This document shows, piece by piece, positions 8,465 through 18,785 of a stretch of DNA of 64,000 nt. The notes below the pieces were generated by a model, which worked only from the letters and a program-made list of their open reading frames with translations, ran no database searches and was not told the origin of the DNA. This stretch comes from Streptococcus sp. WB01_FAA12 (GTDB lineage: Bacteria > Bacillota > Bacilli > Lactobacillales > Streptococcaceae): contig NZ_JABAEX010000010.1 of assembly GCF_012843315.1 (NCBI RefSeq), positions 1 to 64,000 on the forward strand, written 5' to 3'. Numbering within the stretch: position 1 is the stretch's first letter; every line of letters starts with the position of its first letter. A program made the translations under genes and the position numbers.

Positions 8465-8782
8465 ATGGCAGAAAGAATCGAAAAAACAAGCCAGTTATTG
8501 CAAACGAAGTTTAAAGGTTTTTCACGTGTGGAAAAGGCCTTCTATGTTTCGATTGCTGCAACAATGATTATCCTGGCAATTAGCGTTGTGTTTATGCAGA
8601 CCAAGCTATTACAAGTTCAGAATGAATTGACTAAGGTCAATGCTCAAATCGAAGAAAAGAAAACAGAGCTCGACGATGCTAAGCAAGAGGTCAATGAATT
8701 GATTCGTTCAGAACGTTTGAAAGAAATTGCAAACTCAAAGGATTTGCAGCTGAATAACGAAAATATCCGAGCAACGGAGTAA
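8465..8782 (+). CDS. ftsL: Cell division protein FtsL
   Basis: A bitopic protein of 105 residues: cytoplasmic N-terminus, one TM helix (about 27-47, YVSIAATMIILAISVVFM) and an extracytoplasmic leucine-zipper-like coiled coil (LLQVQNELTKVNAQIEEKK). FtsL binds FtsB (DivIC) and DivIB/FtsQ and helps activate the septal synthase. SD gaggaa precedes the ATG; pbpX begins 3 bp after the stop. Identification rests on size, topology and the conserved position between rsmH and pbpX. Confidence 0.92.
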   Translation: MAERIEKTSQLLQTKFKGFSRVEKAFYVSIAATMIILAISVVFMQTKLLQVQNELTKVNAQIEEKKTELDDAKQEVNELIRSERLKEIANSKDLQLNNENIRATE

Positions 8783-8785
8783 GAA

Positions 8786-11041
8786 ATGAAACAGTGGAAA
8801 GAAAAAATCATCCGTTATGCCGTTCGTAATCGTAAATCTCCAGAAGAAAACCGCCGAAGAGTAGGGAAAAGCCTGAGTTTATTGGCTGTCATACTCTTTG
8901 CTGTCTTTTTGGTCAACTTTGCGGTCATTATCGGAACGGGTAAAAAATTTGGTAAGGACTTGGTTCAAGAAGCAAACAAGGTCCATCAAACAACCAAGAC
9001 GATTCCTGCAAAACGGGGAACCATCTACGATCGTAATGGGACACCTATTGCTGAGGATGCAACTTCTTATAATATCTATGCTGTTATTGACAAGACCTAC
9101 AAGTCAGCAACAGGCAAAATTCTCTATGTAGAGGATTCTCAATTTAATAAGGTAGCTGAGATTTTCCATAAATACCTAGATATGGAAGAGTCTTATGTCA
9201 AAGAACAGCTTTCTCAACCAGATCTAAAACAGGTATCTTTTGGTACCAAGGGAAATGGGATCACCTATGCTAATATGATGGCCATTAAAAATGACCTCAA
9301 AACTGCTGGTGTTGAGGGAGTTGACTTTACAACTAGCCCTAACCGTAGTTATCCCAATGGACAGTTTGCTTCTTCCTTTATCGGTTTAGCGCAACTCCAT
9401 GAAAATGAGGATGGCACCAAACGTTTGATTGGGACATCTGGATTGGAGAGTTCTTTAAATAGCATTCTGGCGGGTACAGATGGGATCATCACCTATGAGA
9501 AAGATCGTCTGGGAAATATTGTTCCGGGTACAGATCAAGCTTCTCAACAAACGGTAGATGGAAAGGATGTGTACACAACCCTTTCTAGTCCCTTGCAATC
9601 CTTTATGGAAACCCAGATGGATGCCTTTCAGGAAAAGGTAAAAGGCAAGTATATGACGGCTACCTTGGTCAGCGCTAAAACAGGGGAGATCCTGGCTACG
9701 ACCCAACGGCCGACCTTTAATGCCGATACCAAGGATGGCATCACAAAAGACTTTGTCTGGCGTGATATCCTCTATCAAAGTAACTATGAGCCAGGGTCAA
9801 CCATGAAGGTGATGATGTTGGCCTCAGCAATTGATAACAATACCTTCCCTAGTGGCGAATACTTTAACAGTAGTGAATTGAAAATAGCTGATGCGACCAT
9901 TCGAGACTGGGACGTCAATGAAGGATTGACCAGTGGTGGCACTATGACCTTCTCTCAAGGATTTGCCCACTCAAGTAATATCGGGATGACCTTGCTTGAG
10001 CAAAAGATGGGAGATGCAACCTGGCTGGACTACCTTAACCGCTTTAAGTTTGGGGTGCCAACTCGTTTTGGTTTGGCAGATGAGTACACAGGTCAATTGC
10101 CTGCTGATAACATTGTCAATATCGCCATGAGTTCATTTGGACAAGGGATTTCTGTTACCCAGACCCAGATGCTTCGTGCCTTTACAGCCATTGCCAATGA
10201 TGGGGTTATGTTGGAGCCGAAATTTATCAGTGCCCTCTATGACCCGAATGACCAGTCTGTCCGTAAGTCTCAAAAGGAAATTGTCGGAAATCCTGTGTCA
10301 AAAGCAGCAGCGTCCTCTACTCGGGAGCACATGGTCATGGTCGGAACAGATCCTGTCTACGGTACCATGTACAACCACAGTACAGGAAAACCAAATGTCA
10401 ATGTTCCAGGTCAGAATGTCGCTCTGAAATCAGGGACTGCTGAGATTGCCGATGAGAAGAATGGGGGCTACCTGACAGGTGAAACCAACAATATCTTCTC
10501 TGTTGTGTCGATGCATCCTGCAGAAAATCCTGACTTTATCCTCTATGTGACGGTGCAACAGCCAGAGCATTATTCAGGTGTTCAGCTTGGGGAGTTTGCC
10601 AACCCAATCCTTGAGCGAGCTTCTGCTATGAAAGAATCCCTCAATCTTCAGTCAACTGCCAAGAGCTTAGATCAGGTCAGCAAGACGACAAGCTATGCCA
10701 TGCCAGCTACCAAGGACTTTACGCCGGGAGACCTAGCAGAGGAATTGCGTCGCAACCTTGTCCAACCAATCGTTATCGGAACAGGAACCAAGATCAAGGA
10801 ACTCTCGGTTGCTGAAGGAGATAATTTGGAAGCCAATCAGCAGATCTTAATCCTGTCTGACAAGGTCGAAGAAATGCCTGATATGTACGGCTGGACAGAT
10901 GAAAATGTGCAAACATTTGCCAAATGGCTAAATATAGAAGTCGAGTGGGAAGGTAGTGGCAAAACGGTCAAGAAACAAAGTGTCCGTGCCAATACAGCCC
11001 TCAAAGACATTAAAAAAATGAAAATAACTTTAGGAGATTAA
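8786..11041 (+). CDS. pbpX: Penicillin-binding protein 2x, septal transpeptidase
   Basis: This class B PBP has 751 residues. A TM helix lies at about 30-52, then the PBP dimerisation domain, the transpeptidase domain, and two C-terminal PASTA domains (from about 635). The active-site motifs are STMK at 338-341, SSN at 396-398 and KSG at 548-550, each one residue later than I recall for pneumococcal R6. The threonine after the active-site serine is kept, so the best-known resistance change there is absent. The segment after KSG differs at many positions from R6, as expected for a non-pneumococcal mitis-group allele. It cross-links septal peptidoglycan. Confidence 0.97.
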   Translation: MKQWKEKIIRYAVRNRKSPEENRRRVGKSLSLLAVILFAVFLVNFAVIIGTGKKFGKDLVQEANKVHQTTKTIPAKRGTIYDRNGTPIAEDATSYNIYAVIDKTYKSATGKILYVEDSQFNKVAEIFHKYLDMEESYVKEQLSQPDLKQVSFGTKGNGITYANMMAIKNDLKTAGVEGVDFTTSPNRSYPNGQFASSFIGLAQLHENEDGTKRLIGTSGLESSLNSILAGTDGIITYEKDRLGNIVPGTDQASQQTVDGKDVYTTLSSPLQSFMETQMDAFQEKVKGKYMTATLVSAKTGEILATTQRPTFNADTKDGITKDFVWRDILYQSNYEPGSTMKVMMLASAIDNNTFPSGEYFNSSELKIADATIRDWDVNEGLTSGGTMTFSQGFAHSSNIGMTLLEQKMGDATWLDYLNRFKFGVPTRFGLADEYTGQLPADNIVNIAMSSFGQGISVTQTQMLRAFTAIANDGVMLEPKFISALYDPNDQSVRKSQKEIVGNPVSKAAASSTREHMVMVGTDPVYGTMYNHSTGKPNVNVPGQNVALKSGTAEIADEKNGGYLTGETNNIFSVVSMHPAENPDFILYVTVQQPEHYSGVQLGEFANPILERASAMKESLNLQSTAKSLDQVSKTTSYAMPATKDFTPGDLAEELRRNLVQPIVIGTGTKIKELSVAEGDNLEANQQILILSDKVEEMPDMYGWTDENVQTFAKWLNIEVEWEGSGKTVKKQSVRANTALKDIKKMKITLGD

Positions 11042-11042
11042 G

Positions 11043-12023
11043 ATGATTAGTTCCATTAGTGCTGGAGTTCTAGCCTTTCTATTGACCTTGATTGGCATTC
11101 CAGCCTTTATCCGATTTTATCGAAAAGCACAGATTACGGGTCAGCAGATGCACGAGGATGTCAAACAACACCAAGCTAAAGCTGGGACTCCAACCATGGG
11201 AGGTCTTGTCTTCCTTATCGTTGCAGTTGTTGTGAGCTTTCTGGCTGCTCTCTTTACCCAACAATTGACCAACAATGTAGGCATGATTTTGTTTATCTTG
11301 GTTTTGTATGGTTTGGTAGGTTTTTTGGATGATTTCCTCAAGGTCTTTCGTAAGATTAACGAAGGCTTAAATCCCAAGCAAAAACTTGCTCTCCAGCTCC
11401 TTGGAGGAGTGATTTTCTACCTCTTTTATGAGCGTGGTGGCGACATGCTTTCAGTTTTTGGCTACCAAGTGCACCTGGGTATTTTCTATATTTTCTTCGC
11501 CCTCTTCTGGCTAGTTGGCTTTTCAAATGCGGTGAATCTGACTGACGGGATTGATGGCTTAGCGAGTATTTCTGTGGTGATTAGCCTGTCTGCCTATGGT
11601 GTGATTGCTTATATGCAAAATCAACTGGATATTCTTCTTGTCATTCTTGCTATGATTGGTGGTTTGCTAGGTTTCTTCGTCTTTAACCACAAACCTGCCA
11701 AGGTCTTCATGGGAGATGTGGGAAGTTTGGCTCTTGGTGGGATGCTGGCAGCTATTTCTATGGCTCTTCATCAAGAATGGACCCTTTTGTTGATTGGGAT
11801 TATCTATGTCTTTGAGACAAGCTCTGTTATGATGCAGGTTACCTACTTTAAGCTAACTGGCGGGAAACGTATTTTCCGTATGACGCCTGTCCATCACCAT
11901 TTTGAACTTGGAGGATTTTCAGGCAAGGGCAATCCTTGGAGCGAGTGGAAGGTTGACTTCTTCTTTTGGGGAGTTGGACTTCTAGCAAGTCTTTTGACCC
12001 TAGCCTTTTTATACCTACTGTAA
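11043..12023 (+). CDS. mraY: Phospho-MurNAc-pentapeptide translocase MraY
   Basis: A 326-residue polytopic membrane enzyme with about ten TM helices. The hallmark motifs are KAGTPTMGG (about 46-54), the Asp pair in [18 protein letters not shown], and the [12 protein letters not shown] loop near the C-terminus. It transfers phospho-MurNAc-pentapeptide from UDP to undecaprenyl phosphate to make lipid I, the step before MurG. It starts 1 bp after the pbpX stop, so the two are translated from one message. A strong bidirectional terminator follows. Confidence 0.97.
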   Translation: MISSISAGVLAFLLTLIGIPAFIRFYRKAQITGQQMHEDVKQHQAKAGTPTMGGLVFLIVAVVVSFLAALFTQQLTNNVGMILFILVLYGLVGFLDDFLKVFRKINEGLNPKQKLALQLLGGVIFYLFYERGGDMLSVFGYQVHLGIFYIFFALFWLVGFSNAVNLTDGIDGLASISVVISLSAYGVIAYMQNQLDILLVILAMIGGLLGFFVFNHKPAKVFMGDVGSLALGGMLAAISMALHQEWTLLLIGIIYVFETSSVMMQVTYFKLTGGKRIFRMTPVHHHFELGGFSGKGNPWSEWKVDFFFWGVGLLASLLTLAFLYLL

Positions 12024-12045
12024 AGATAATCTTTGATTACAAAAC

Positions 12046-12079
12046 AAAACAGGATGAAGTTGATCTTCATCCTGTTTTT
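12046..12079. terminator. Bidirectional terminator between mraY and the GH95 gene
   Basis: A 14-bp perfect stem (AAAACAGGATGAAG at 12046-12059 with its complement at 12065-12078) around the loop TTGAT is flanked by A- and T-runs, so it can stop transcription from both converging genes. Confidence 0.93.
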
Positions 12080-12093
12080 CTTATGCTTAAAAG

Positions 12094-15000
12094 TTAGTTG
12101 GATTCATCCTTTCTTCCTTTTAACATAAAAGTGGCTGTGAGGGCTAGGCTAAGGCCTGCTAAGAAGAGGAGTGGGTTGGATGCTTCCCCTGTTGCTGGAA
12201 GTTGTTCCTTAGGAGAATGATTTCCAGCTTTAGCAAGGCTAGGACTAGCTGAAAGTTGTTCAGCGCCGTGCGCTTCTGAAGCACTTGGTTTTTCCTCTGC
12301 ACTTGGGGTTGTTCCAGCAGCTTGATAGACGACAGCATAGGTACTGAAATGACTAGTAGTGAATTCTGCCTTTCCTTCTCGAACGTCGAAATCAAGGGCT
12401 TGCAACTCTTTAGTCGGAGTGAGGTAGTAGACTCCTTGCACTTCTCCTGAAACTGGTAAGCGAACTAAGACTTGGTTCTGTAGTTGGACATTGTGATTTT
12501 CCTTATTTTTGAGCTGGAAGTCATATGCATCGTATGTCTTGCCAAAGAGTTCCTGAGCTAGGATACGTCGACTAGAAACGTGAGAAATTCCTTCTAAGTC
12601 AGTAGCACCACCGATGATTTCTACTCCCGTCTTTTCATCTTTCAAGGTGCGCAACTGATACTCAGGTCGAGTGAGGGTTGGAGCAGCCTGTTCTCCACTA
12701 GTTCCAATAGGCTCGGTGTACTCAGGTTTTTCAAGAGTAGGGGCTTCCTCTTGCCCTGCCGTTCCGATAGGTTCGGTGTATTCAGACTTTTCAATAGTAG
12801 GAGCTTCCTCTTGTCCTGCGGTTCCGATAGGTTCGGTGTATTCGGGAATTTCTACTGTTGGAGCAGCCTGCTCCCCGCTTGTCCCGATAGGCTTAGTGTA
12901 TTCAGGCTTTTCAACTGTAGGTGGTTCCTCTTGCCCTGCAGTTCCGATAGGGCCAGTGTACTCAGGTTTTTCAACAGTAGGAGCTGGTTCGTCTCCCTTA
13001 CTTGTAGTTGGTTGACTCTCGTCAACCTTTTTCTCATCCTTTTTAGTAAAGACGGCTACGACAGGACTGCTTGTGGTAGTTCCTTGAATGGCATAGGCTT
13101 CAATCGCTTTTCCAGCTTGTCGATCAGTAGCGTTAGGAATTGGGATTTGAACTTGATTGTCTTGGATTGATAGCACGGTCTGATCCCCACTTGTAACCAG
13201 ATGTGTTTCATCTGCCTTGCGCAAGACTAGAGGATCTTTAACTCCTGGGAAGGTCACAGAGATGGCTTCCCAGTCTCCAGATGGTAGGGTTAAGGAAATT
13301 TCTTTGTCATTTTCCTTGAGAGGAGCGATACTTGGGCTATCTATACCTACAGCAGGTGCCTTGATGATATCAAAGGAGTCTAGAGAAATCTTCTTGCGAC
13401 CTTCTGGCGAATCTGGGTCAACTTGTAATGTCAGGGTGTGCGGACCGGCAGCAAGGTTTGTAAATTCGCCAATAAAGGCTCTCTTTTCAGTTGCACCTGA
13501 AGTGTAGAAGTCTAGGCTTGGCATTTCTTTGCCATCTAGTGTAACACGTGCTCGTCCAAGGGCAAGGCTCTTCAAACCATAGATACGAATACCTGTACCA
13601 GTAAAGGAAATAGTTGCCTGAGCTTCTGAAGCTGCACTAGAGTCGCTGTTGTTGATATCAGCGTATTTTTCCGTACCTCCGTAGAGTTCAGGGTCAGACC
13701 AATCCTTAAACTGGGAACCATACTGGATGCGAGTGTCGCGATCATCCATTTTCTCAATCGTGTTGCCTGCTCCTGATAGGATCTTGAAGTAATCTAATGA
13801 AATTTTCGAGCGTTCACTTCCACGTCCCTTGTGCTCACGTTTAACAGAAAGAGTCAATGTATGAGGTCCGTCTGACAATCCTGTAAAGCGACCGATGAGA
13901 CTTCCTTTTTCAGTTGCCCCAGCAGTGTGGAAATCAAGTTCGCCGACCTCTTTTCCATCAATTTTAGCAGTGGCAAGACCTAGTTCAGACGATTTTAGTC
14001 CATAGATTTCGATACCAACTCCAGTGAAAGGAATGGTAGCAGTGATATCTTCGTCTGTGTAGTCACCTTTTGAAAGATCAGCAAATTTTTCTGTTCCTCC
14101 AAATAATTCTGAGTCTGCCCAGTTTCCAAAGGCAGCTCCGTACTGGATACGACCGTCCCGGTCATCCATCAATTCACTAGGAGTTTCTACAGTGGCCTGT
14201 TCAGATACTTGTGTGGAAACTTCGCCCAGCATCGCCTTGACGGTATAGGTATAGGCGAGTTGAGGATCTAGTGAGCGGTCGACAAAGTGGGTTTGATTGG
14301 TTACAAATTCTCTGCTTGCAGAGGTTTGGCCAGACGCGTCTTTCATGTGTCTTTGGATGACATAGTGGCTAGCGCCTTCTACCTGGTTGAAGGTGAGTTC
14401 GGCAGTGACTCCATTTTGTCGAACTGCTGTCAGACTGGTTATGCGACCAGGGAAATGTTCAAAGGTAATCACGTCACCCTTTTGAGTTGCCAGTTGGATG
14501 CGGCCATCTTTGAGGACAGTTGCCTTGACAGCTTTGCCATTGACCTTGATTTGGCTGGCTTCGATATTTGGATAATCTACAACCAAGTCTCCACCGACAT
14601 TTGAAAGGAAGGACAAACTTTGAAGATTTTTATCTTTCCACTTCATGCTAACTTCAAAATTACCACGGGCAATCAAGCCAGAAACCTGACCGTCTTTCCA
14701 AGCATCTGGAAGGGCTGGCAATGGCGCAATATAGCCAGTATGAGATTGCAGTAGCATTTCTGCCATCCCACTAGTTGCTCCAAAGTTTCCGTCGATTTGG
14801 AATGGTGCGTGCGTATCCCAAAGATTTTCTAGGGTTGAGTACTTGAGCTGTTCAGCGAGTAGACGATGGGCACGGTTACCGTCCAAGAGGCGAGCCCAAA
14901 GGTTGATTTTATTAGCCTTAGACCAACCGGTACCACCATCTCCGCGATGGTTGAGGGTAGCACGCGCAGCCTCCAGGTATTCAGCCTGGTCCTTGCTAAA

Positions 15001-17202
15001 GAGCGTACCTGGGAAGAGACCAACCAGATGGGAAACGTGGCGGTGGTGATTTTCAATCCCTTCATTGGTGAATTGGGGGCTATCCTCCTCGTACCATTCC
15101 TTGATGCGTCCTTCTTTGTTGATGTGAAGCGGTTTGAGTTTGTCAAATTTAGCCTTGACCTCTGTAACTAAGTCTTGGTCGACATTCAGATGTCTAGCGA
15201 CTTCCATGTAGTCGTGGAATAGCTGCCAGACTAGCGATTGGTCAAAGGTGTTTCCGATGGTGATGGTTCCGTGTTCAGGTGAGTAGGATGGAGAAGACAC
15301 CCAACGGTCACTGACCTTGTCATAGTGCAAGAAGGAGTTCCAGAACTTAGCGGTCTCCTTGAGCATTGGATAAATCTTTTCTTTGAGATAGGTCTCATCC
15401 TTGGTGAATTTATAATAGTCATAGACATTCTGCATCATCCAAGCGTTGGCTGCTGGAGACCAACCCCAATAGTAATTCCAGCCTGGAGTAGTCCAGCCAA
15501 ATGGTGTTGCTTGGGTGTGGACCAGCCAACCATTTTCTTGTCCGTCTTTTGATTCGATACCAGCGTATTCCTTGGCGGCGATACGACCATAGTAGCGCAT
15601 GTCGTCAATGTAATTGATCATTGGCTTGGCTGTTTCAGCCAGATTGCTCATATAGGCAGGCCAATAGTTCATTTGCAAATTGACATTGAGGTGGTAGTCA
15701 GCGTTCCAAGGTGGATTGTCTACAGCATTCCAGACTCCTTGGAGGTTGGCAGGCAGAGCATCTGTCCGATCACGAGACGAACTGATGAGTAGATATCGGC
15801 CATATTGGAAGAAGAGTTCTTCCAATTTTTGCCCTTTTTCTGGGTTATAGCCTTGAAGGGCCTCTTTTGTCGTTTGAGTAGTCTTGCTTCCACCTAGATT
15901 TAGTTTAACGCGGTTAAAGAGACTTTGATAGTCCTTGATATGGGCCTTTTTAAGTGTCTCGTAGTCTTTGGCCTTAGCTGCTTCAACAATCCCTTTAACT
16001 GTTTTTTCGAGGTCAATGTCTTTTCGATAATTGGTTTTTGGATTTTGAGCAAAATTAGTCTTGGCACTGAGATAGAGGGTCGCATAGCTTGCGCCTGTAA
16101 CGGTTAGAGTTTCGTCCTGAACAGTCACCTTTCCGTCTGTTTTAATTCCTAGATAGGATGCAAATTTGAGGCCGTTATCTTTGACAGTTCCCTTTAGAAG
16201 GATTCCGTTTGCATCTGTAGTGACATGACCATTCTTATAGTTAGAATATTCCCAAGAGTAGTTGCCATTAGCAAGCAAGTCTTCTGTCAGGCTATTCCAA
16301 AGGGTAAAGTCAAGTGTCTTGTTTCCTTTTTTGGTCAAGTGGGTCACAGTGACATCATCAGGATAGCTGGAGAAAGTTTCGCGTTTGAAAGTCGTCCCAT
16401 CTTGGGTGTAAGAAGTTGTCGTAGTGGCTTCTGTGATATCCAAACCACGATGATAATCAGTTACAGTATCTAACCCTTTTTTCTGGTTATTGAAGACCAT
16501 GAAGATATCACCAAAGGCAAGATAACGTCCATACTGAGCATTGTTTGGTCCAACTAGATTTTGTTCAGCTAGCTGTTTTGCTTTTTGGCGGTCACCAGCT
16601 TCGAGGGCTTTACGTATCTCTGCTAAGACCTTGTAGCGGTCCTTGTAGTTTCCTCCGTTATAGTCGGTGCTATTGGGTTGAGGTCCTCCAGACCAGAGAG
16701 TCTTTTCGTTGTACTGGATTCTCTCTTCCCCAATGAGACCGAAAACCTTGGCTCCCATCTCTCCATTTCCGACAGGAAGGGCTTGTTTTTCCCATCCATC
16801 ATAGGAGGGAGCTGTTGGCTGATCGTAGTTGAGTTGGTAGTTTTCTTGCTTTGTCACTGGCTGATCTGCCTTTTCAGGTTCCTTATTTTCTTTAGCTTCT
16901 ACAATGGCTTCTTCACTAGCTTGACTATTTGTCTTCGGAGTCTCCTCAGCTGGCTTGCTTTCGGAACTTGGAGTCTCAACTAGAGCTGGTTTAGTGGTCT
17001 CGGTCGGTTCAATCTGCTCTGATCCACTATTAGGTTTAGTTGTAGTCTCGACAATACTTGGGTCATTTTGCTGCACTTCAATACCATCAGCTGAGACTGT
17101 ATGACTGGATAGAAAAACAGCCCCTAGCAAAACAGAAGCAGTCCCAACCGTTAGTTTGCGGATGCTATAGCGACAGGATTTCTCCCAAAAGTGTTTTTTC
17201 AT
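12094..17202 (-). CDS. LPXTG-anchored GH95 alpha-L-fucosidase
   Basis: A wall-anchored protein of 1702 residues. A YSIRK signal (about 1-40) and an acidic Thr/Pro spacer lead to the GH95 domain from about 125 (APSYDGWEKQALPVGNGEMG) to about 910. By comparison with the characterised bifidobacterial AfcA, likely catalytic residues are Asn506 and Asn508 (HLNVNLQMNYW), Glu643 (SYSPEHG) and Asp804 (IDGNFGA). An FN3-like segment, two tandem paralogous beta domains (each opening MDDRD.RIQYG), five 20-residue repeats, a ZU5-like segment and LPATGE plus hydrophobic tail (about 1669-1702) follow. GH95 enzymes typically remove terminal alpha-1,2 fucose from H-antigen glycans. Confidence 0.95.
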   Translation of the reverse strand: MKKHFWEKSCRYSIRKLTVGTASVLLGAVFLSSHTVSADGIEVQQNDPSIVETTTKPNSGSEQIEPTETTKPALVETPSSESKPAEETPKTNSQASEEAIVEAKENKEPEKADQPVTKQENYQLNYDQPTAPSYDGWEKQALPVGNGEMGAKVFGLIGEERIQYNEKTLWSGGPQPNSTDYNGGNYKDRYKVLAEIRKALEAGDRQKAKQLAEQNLVGPNNAQYGRYLAFGDIFMVFNNQKKGLDTVTDYHRGLDITEATTTTSYTQDGTTFKRETFSSYPDDVTVTHLTKKGNKTLDFTLWNSLTEDLLANGNYSWEYSNYKNGHVTTDANGILLKGTVKDNGLKFASYLGIKTDGKVTVQDETLTVTGASYATLYLSAKTNFAQNPKTNYRKDIDLEKTVKGIVEAAKAKDYETLKKAHIKDYQSLFNRVKLNLGGSKTTQTTKEALQGYNPEKGQKLEELFFQYGRYLLISSSRDRTDALPANLQGVWNAVDNPPWNADYHLNVNLQMNYWPAYMSNLAETAKPMINYIDDMRYYGRIAAKEYAGIESKDGQENGWLVHTQATPFGWTTPGWNYYWGWSPAANAWMMQNVYDYYKFTKDETYLKEKIYPMLKETAKFWNSFLHYDKVSDRWVSSPSYSPEHGTITIGNTFDQSLVWQLFHDYMEVARHLNVDQDLVTEVKAKFDKLKPLHINKEGRIKEWYEEDSPQFTNEGIENHHRHVSHLVGLFPGTLFSKDQAEYLEAARATLNHRGDGGTGWSKANKINLWARLLDGNRAHRLLAEQLKYSTLENLWDTHAPFQIDGNFGATSGMAEMLLQSHTGYIAPLPALPDAWKDGQVSGLIARGNFEVSMKWKDKNLQSLSFLSNVGGDLVVDYPNIEASQIKVNGKAVKATVLKDGRIQLATQKGDVITFEHFPGRITSLTAVRQNGVTAELTFNQVEGASHYVIQRHMKDASGQTSASREFVTNQTHFVDRSLDPQLAYTYTVKAMLGEVSTQVSEQATVETPSELMDDRDGRIQYGAAFGNWADSELFGGTEKFADLSKGDYTDEDITATIPFTGVGIEIYGLKSSELGLATAKIDGKEVGELDFHTAGATEKGSLIGRFTGLSDGPHTLTLSVKREHKGRGSERSKISLDYFKILSGAGNTIEKMDDRDTRIQYGSQFKDWSDPELYGGTEKYADINNSDSSAASEAQATISFTGTGIRIYGLKSLALGRARVTLDGKEMPSLDFYTSGATEKRAFIGEFTNLAAGPHTLTLQVDPDSPEGRKKISLDSFDIIKAPAVGIDSPSIAPLKENDKEISLTLPSGDWEAISVTFPGVKDPLVLRKADETHLVTSGDQTVLSIQDNQVQIPIPNATDRQAGKAIEAYAIQGTTTSSPVVAVFTKKDEKKVDESQPTTSKGDEPAPTVEKPEYTGPIGTAGQEEPPTVEKPEYTKPIGTSGEQAAPTVEIPEYTEPIGTAGQEEAPTIEKSEYTEPIGTAGQEEAPTLEKPEYTEPIGTSGEQAAPTLTRPEYQLRTLKDEKTGVEIIGGATDLEGISHVSSRRILAQELFGKTYDAYDFQLKNKENHNVQLQNQVLVRLPVSGEVQGVYYLTPTKELQALDFDVREGKAEFTTSHFSTYAVVYQAAGTTPSAEEKPSASEAHGAEQLSASPSLAKAGNHSPKEQLPATGEASNPLLFLAGLSLALTATFMLKGRKDESN
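12661..12997. repeat. 60-bp tandem repeats in the GH95 surface protein
   Basis: Five full units plus a partial one encode 20-residue repeats of the form APTVEKPEYTEPIGTAGQEE. Two end types occur, TAGQEE and TSGEQA, in the protein order E, A, E, E, A. The units are contiguous and in frame, which fits recombinational expansion in a wall-spanning segment. Confidence 0.92.
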
Positions 17203-17222
17203 AAAAACCTCCGTTGTTTATC

Positions 17223-17315
17223 CGAAACCGCTTACATTTTATAAAGCAGTTCCTTTTAATTTGTTTCTATTTATCTCCTCACCTCCCATTCTAATGGTCG
17301 CTTAGCATTTGTCAA
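17223..17315 (-). promoter_or_regulatory. GH95 promoter and cre-like site; rest of the 17203-17533 gap
   Basis: On the minus strand -35 TTGACA (17310-17315) and -10 TAGAAT (17288-17293) lie 16 bp apart. About 45-60 bp downstream, 17223-17236 (plus-strand CGAAACCGCTTACA) matches the cre consensus TGWNANCGNTNWCA at 13 of 14 positions, a position suited to roadblock repression by CcpA. The rest of the gap is AT-rich; the yneF promoter lies at its far end. Confidence 0.65.
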
Positions 17316-17491
17316 GAGGTTTTTGGTGAAAAACATATTTGAGATTGCTTTTTCTTAAAAAAGTAGAAGAAAGAGAGGAAAGGGTGGAATTATTCGTAAT
17401 TTCATAGTTCAATCTGATTTTAAGACTAGCTTAGAATTGGCTTAACCCCTTCTTGAAAGCGTAAAACAAACTAGTCAGGAAAGCCACTTTA

Positions 17492-17500
17492 TGGTATAAT
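17492..17500 (+). promoter_or_regulatory. Extended -10 promoter of yneF
   Basis: TGGTATAAT is a perfect extended -10, 33 bp before the ATG. No clear -35 is needed for this promoter class in streptococci. The SD caggaga lies about eight bases before the start codon. Confidence 0.65.
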
Positions 17501-17533
17501 ATAGAAGACTCAAAAAGAAACAGGAGAAAAAGA

Positions 17534-17782
17534 ATGGATTTACTTTTAGCAATTGTCTTGATTGTGCTAGCTTTTCTAGGAGGAGCTCTTGGAGGTATGT
17601 ATTTGGTGCGTAAGCAAATTGAAAAAGAATTTGCTGACAACCCACGTTTGAATGCTGAGGCAGTTCGTGCTCTTTTGAGCGCAAATGGTCAAAAACCAAG
17701 CGAAGCCAAGGTACAACAAGTTTACCACCAAATCATCCGTCAACAAAAAGCAGCCCTCGCTAACAATAAAAAGAAAAAATAA
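17534..17782 (+). CDS. UPF0154 (YneF family) small membrane protein
   Basis: The 82-residue protein has one N-terminal TM helix ([21 protein letters not shown]) followed by a cytoplasmic helical segment with the family signature [31 protein letters not shown] and a poly-Lys end. UPF0154 proteins are common in Firmicutes and have no settled biochemical role. It has its own extended -10 promoter. An AAGTCTGG/CCAGACTT hairpin after the stop (17791-17816) lacks a good T-run, so read-through toward murI is possible. Confidence 0.88.
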   Translation: MDLLLAIVLIVLAFLGGALGGMYLVRKQIEKEFADNPRLNAEAVRALLSANGQKPSEAKVQQVYHQIIRQQKAALANNKKKK

Positions 17783-17990
17783 ATAAGGAAAAGTCTGGGA
17801 TGAAAGTTCCAGACTTCTCACTATGTTCAATAGTTCTCAAGGATAAGACTTTTTCCTTGCATTCTATTGATATTTGATTATGATTAAGAGAGGGGCAGTT
17901 GACATTCCATCAAGCTGTCTGTCAGTTCGTTCAGGATAAGAAATCATGATGAACTATCAATCAGAAAAAGAAGACTAGAAAGAAGACTGT

Positions 17991-18785
17991 ATGGATAATC
18001 GACCAATTGGTTTTTTGGATTCGGGTGTCGGGGGCTTGACCGTTGTTCGTGAGCTCATGCGCCAGCTTCCCCATGAAGAAATCGTCTATATTGGAGATTC
18101 GGCGCGGGCGCCCTATGGTCCCCGTCCTGCTGAGCAAATTCGTGAATATACTTGGCAGTTGGTCAACTTTCTCTTGACCAAGGATGTCAAAATGATTGTC
18201 ATTGCTTGTAATACCGCGACTGCGGTCGTCTGGGAAGAAATCAAGGCTCAACTAGACATTCCCGTCCTAGGTGTGATTTTGCCAGGAGCTTCGGCAGCCA
18301 TCAAGTCCAGCCAAGGTGGGAAAATCGGGGTCATTGGAACACCCATGACGGTACAATCAGACATCTACCGTCAGAAAATCCATGATTTGGATCCAGACTT
18401 ACAGGTGGAAAGTTTGGCCTGTCCTAAGTTTGCCCCCTTGGTGGAGTCTGGTGCCTTATCAACCAGTGTAACCAAGAAAGTCGTCTATGAAACCCTGCGC
18501 CCCTTGGTTGGAAAGGTGGATAGCCTGATTCTGGGCTGTACCCATTACCCACTCCTTCGCCCTATCATCCAAAATGTCATGGGCCCTAAGGTTCAGCTCA
18601 TCGATAGTGGGGCAGAGTGTGTACGGGACATCTCGGTCTTGCTTAACTACTTCGAAATCAATCGTAGCCGAGATGCGGGGCCTCTTCAACATCGTTTTTA
18701 CACAACAGCCAATAGCCAAAGTTTTGCCCAGATTGGGGAAGAATGGCTGGAGAAAGAGATTCATGTGGAGCATGTAACATTATGA
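17991..18785 (+). CDS. murI: Glutamate racemase
   Basis: A 264-residue enzyme with the two racemase cysteines in the usual motifs: ACNTAT (about 72-77) and GCTHYPLL (about 182-189). The N-terminal [11 protein letters not shown] and GDSARAPYG loops bind substrate. It makes D-glutamate for peptidoglycan precursors, linking it to wall synthesis. A candidate promoter (TTGCAT at 17857, TATGAT at 17879, 16-bp spacer) lies about 105 bp upstream. The stop overlaps the ATG of the next gene (ATGA). Confidence 0.96.
   Translation: MDNRPIGFLDSGVGGLTVVRELMRQLPHEEIVYIGDSARAPYGPRPAEQIREYTWQLVNFLLTKDVKMIVIACNTATAVVWEEIKAQLDIPVLGVILPGASAAIKSSQGGKIGVIGTPMTVQSDIYRQKIHDLDPDLQVESLACPKFAPLVESGALSTSVTKKVVYETLRPLVGKVDSLILGCTHYPLLRPIIQNVMGPKVQLIDSGAECVRDISVLLNYFEINRSRDAGPLQHRFYTTANSQSFAQIGEEWLEKEIHVEHVTL

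Noticed and set aside
9797..10600. Beta-lactam resistance call from the PBP2x sequence
   Set aside because: The STMK threonine is kept and the differences from R6 fit a different species; sequence alone does not support a resistance claim.
12661..12997. Direct repeats as a CRISPR array
   Set aside because: Units of 60 bp are contiguous, in frame and without unique spacers, so they are protein repeats.
12671..13170. Plus-strand open frames with regular Gly/Ser/Val repeats
   Set aside because: They mirror the 60-bp repeats of the GH95 gene; no SD and no family match.
17791..17816. Hairpin after yneF as a terminator
   Set aside because: The AAGTCTGG/CCAGACTT stem is good, but no T-run follows, so I left it out as a terminator.
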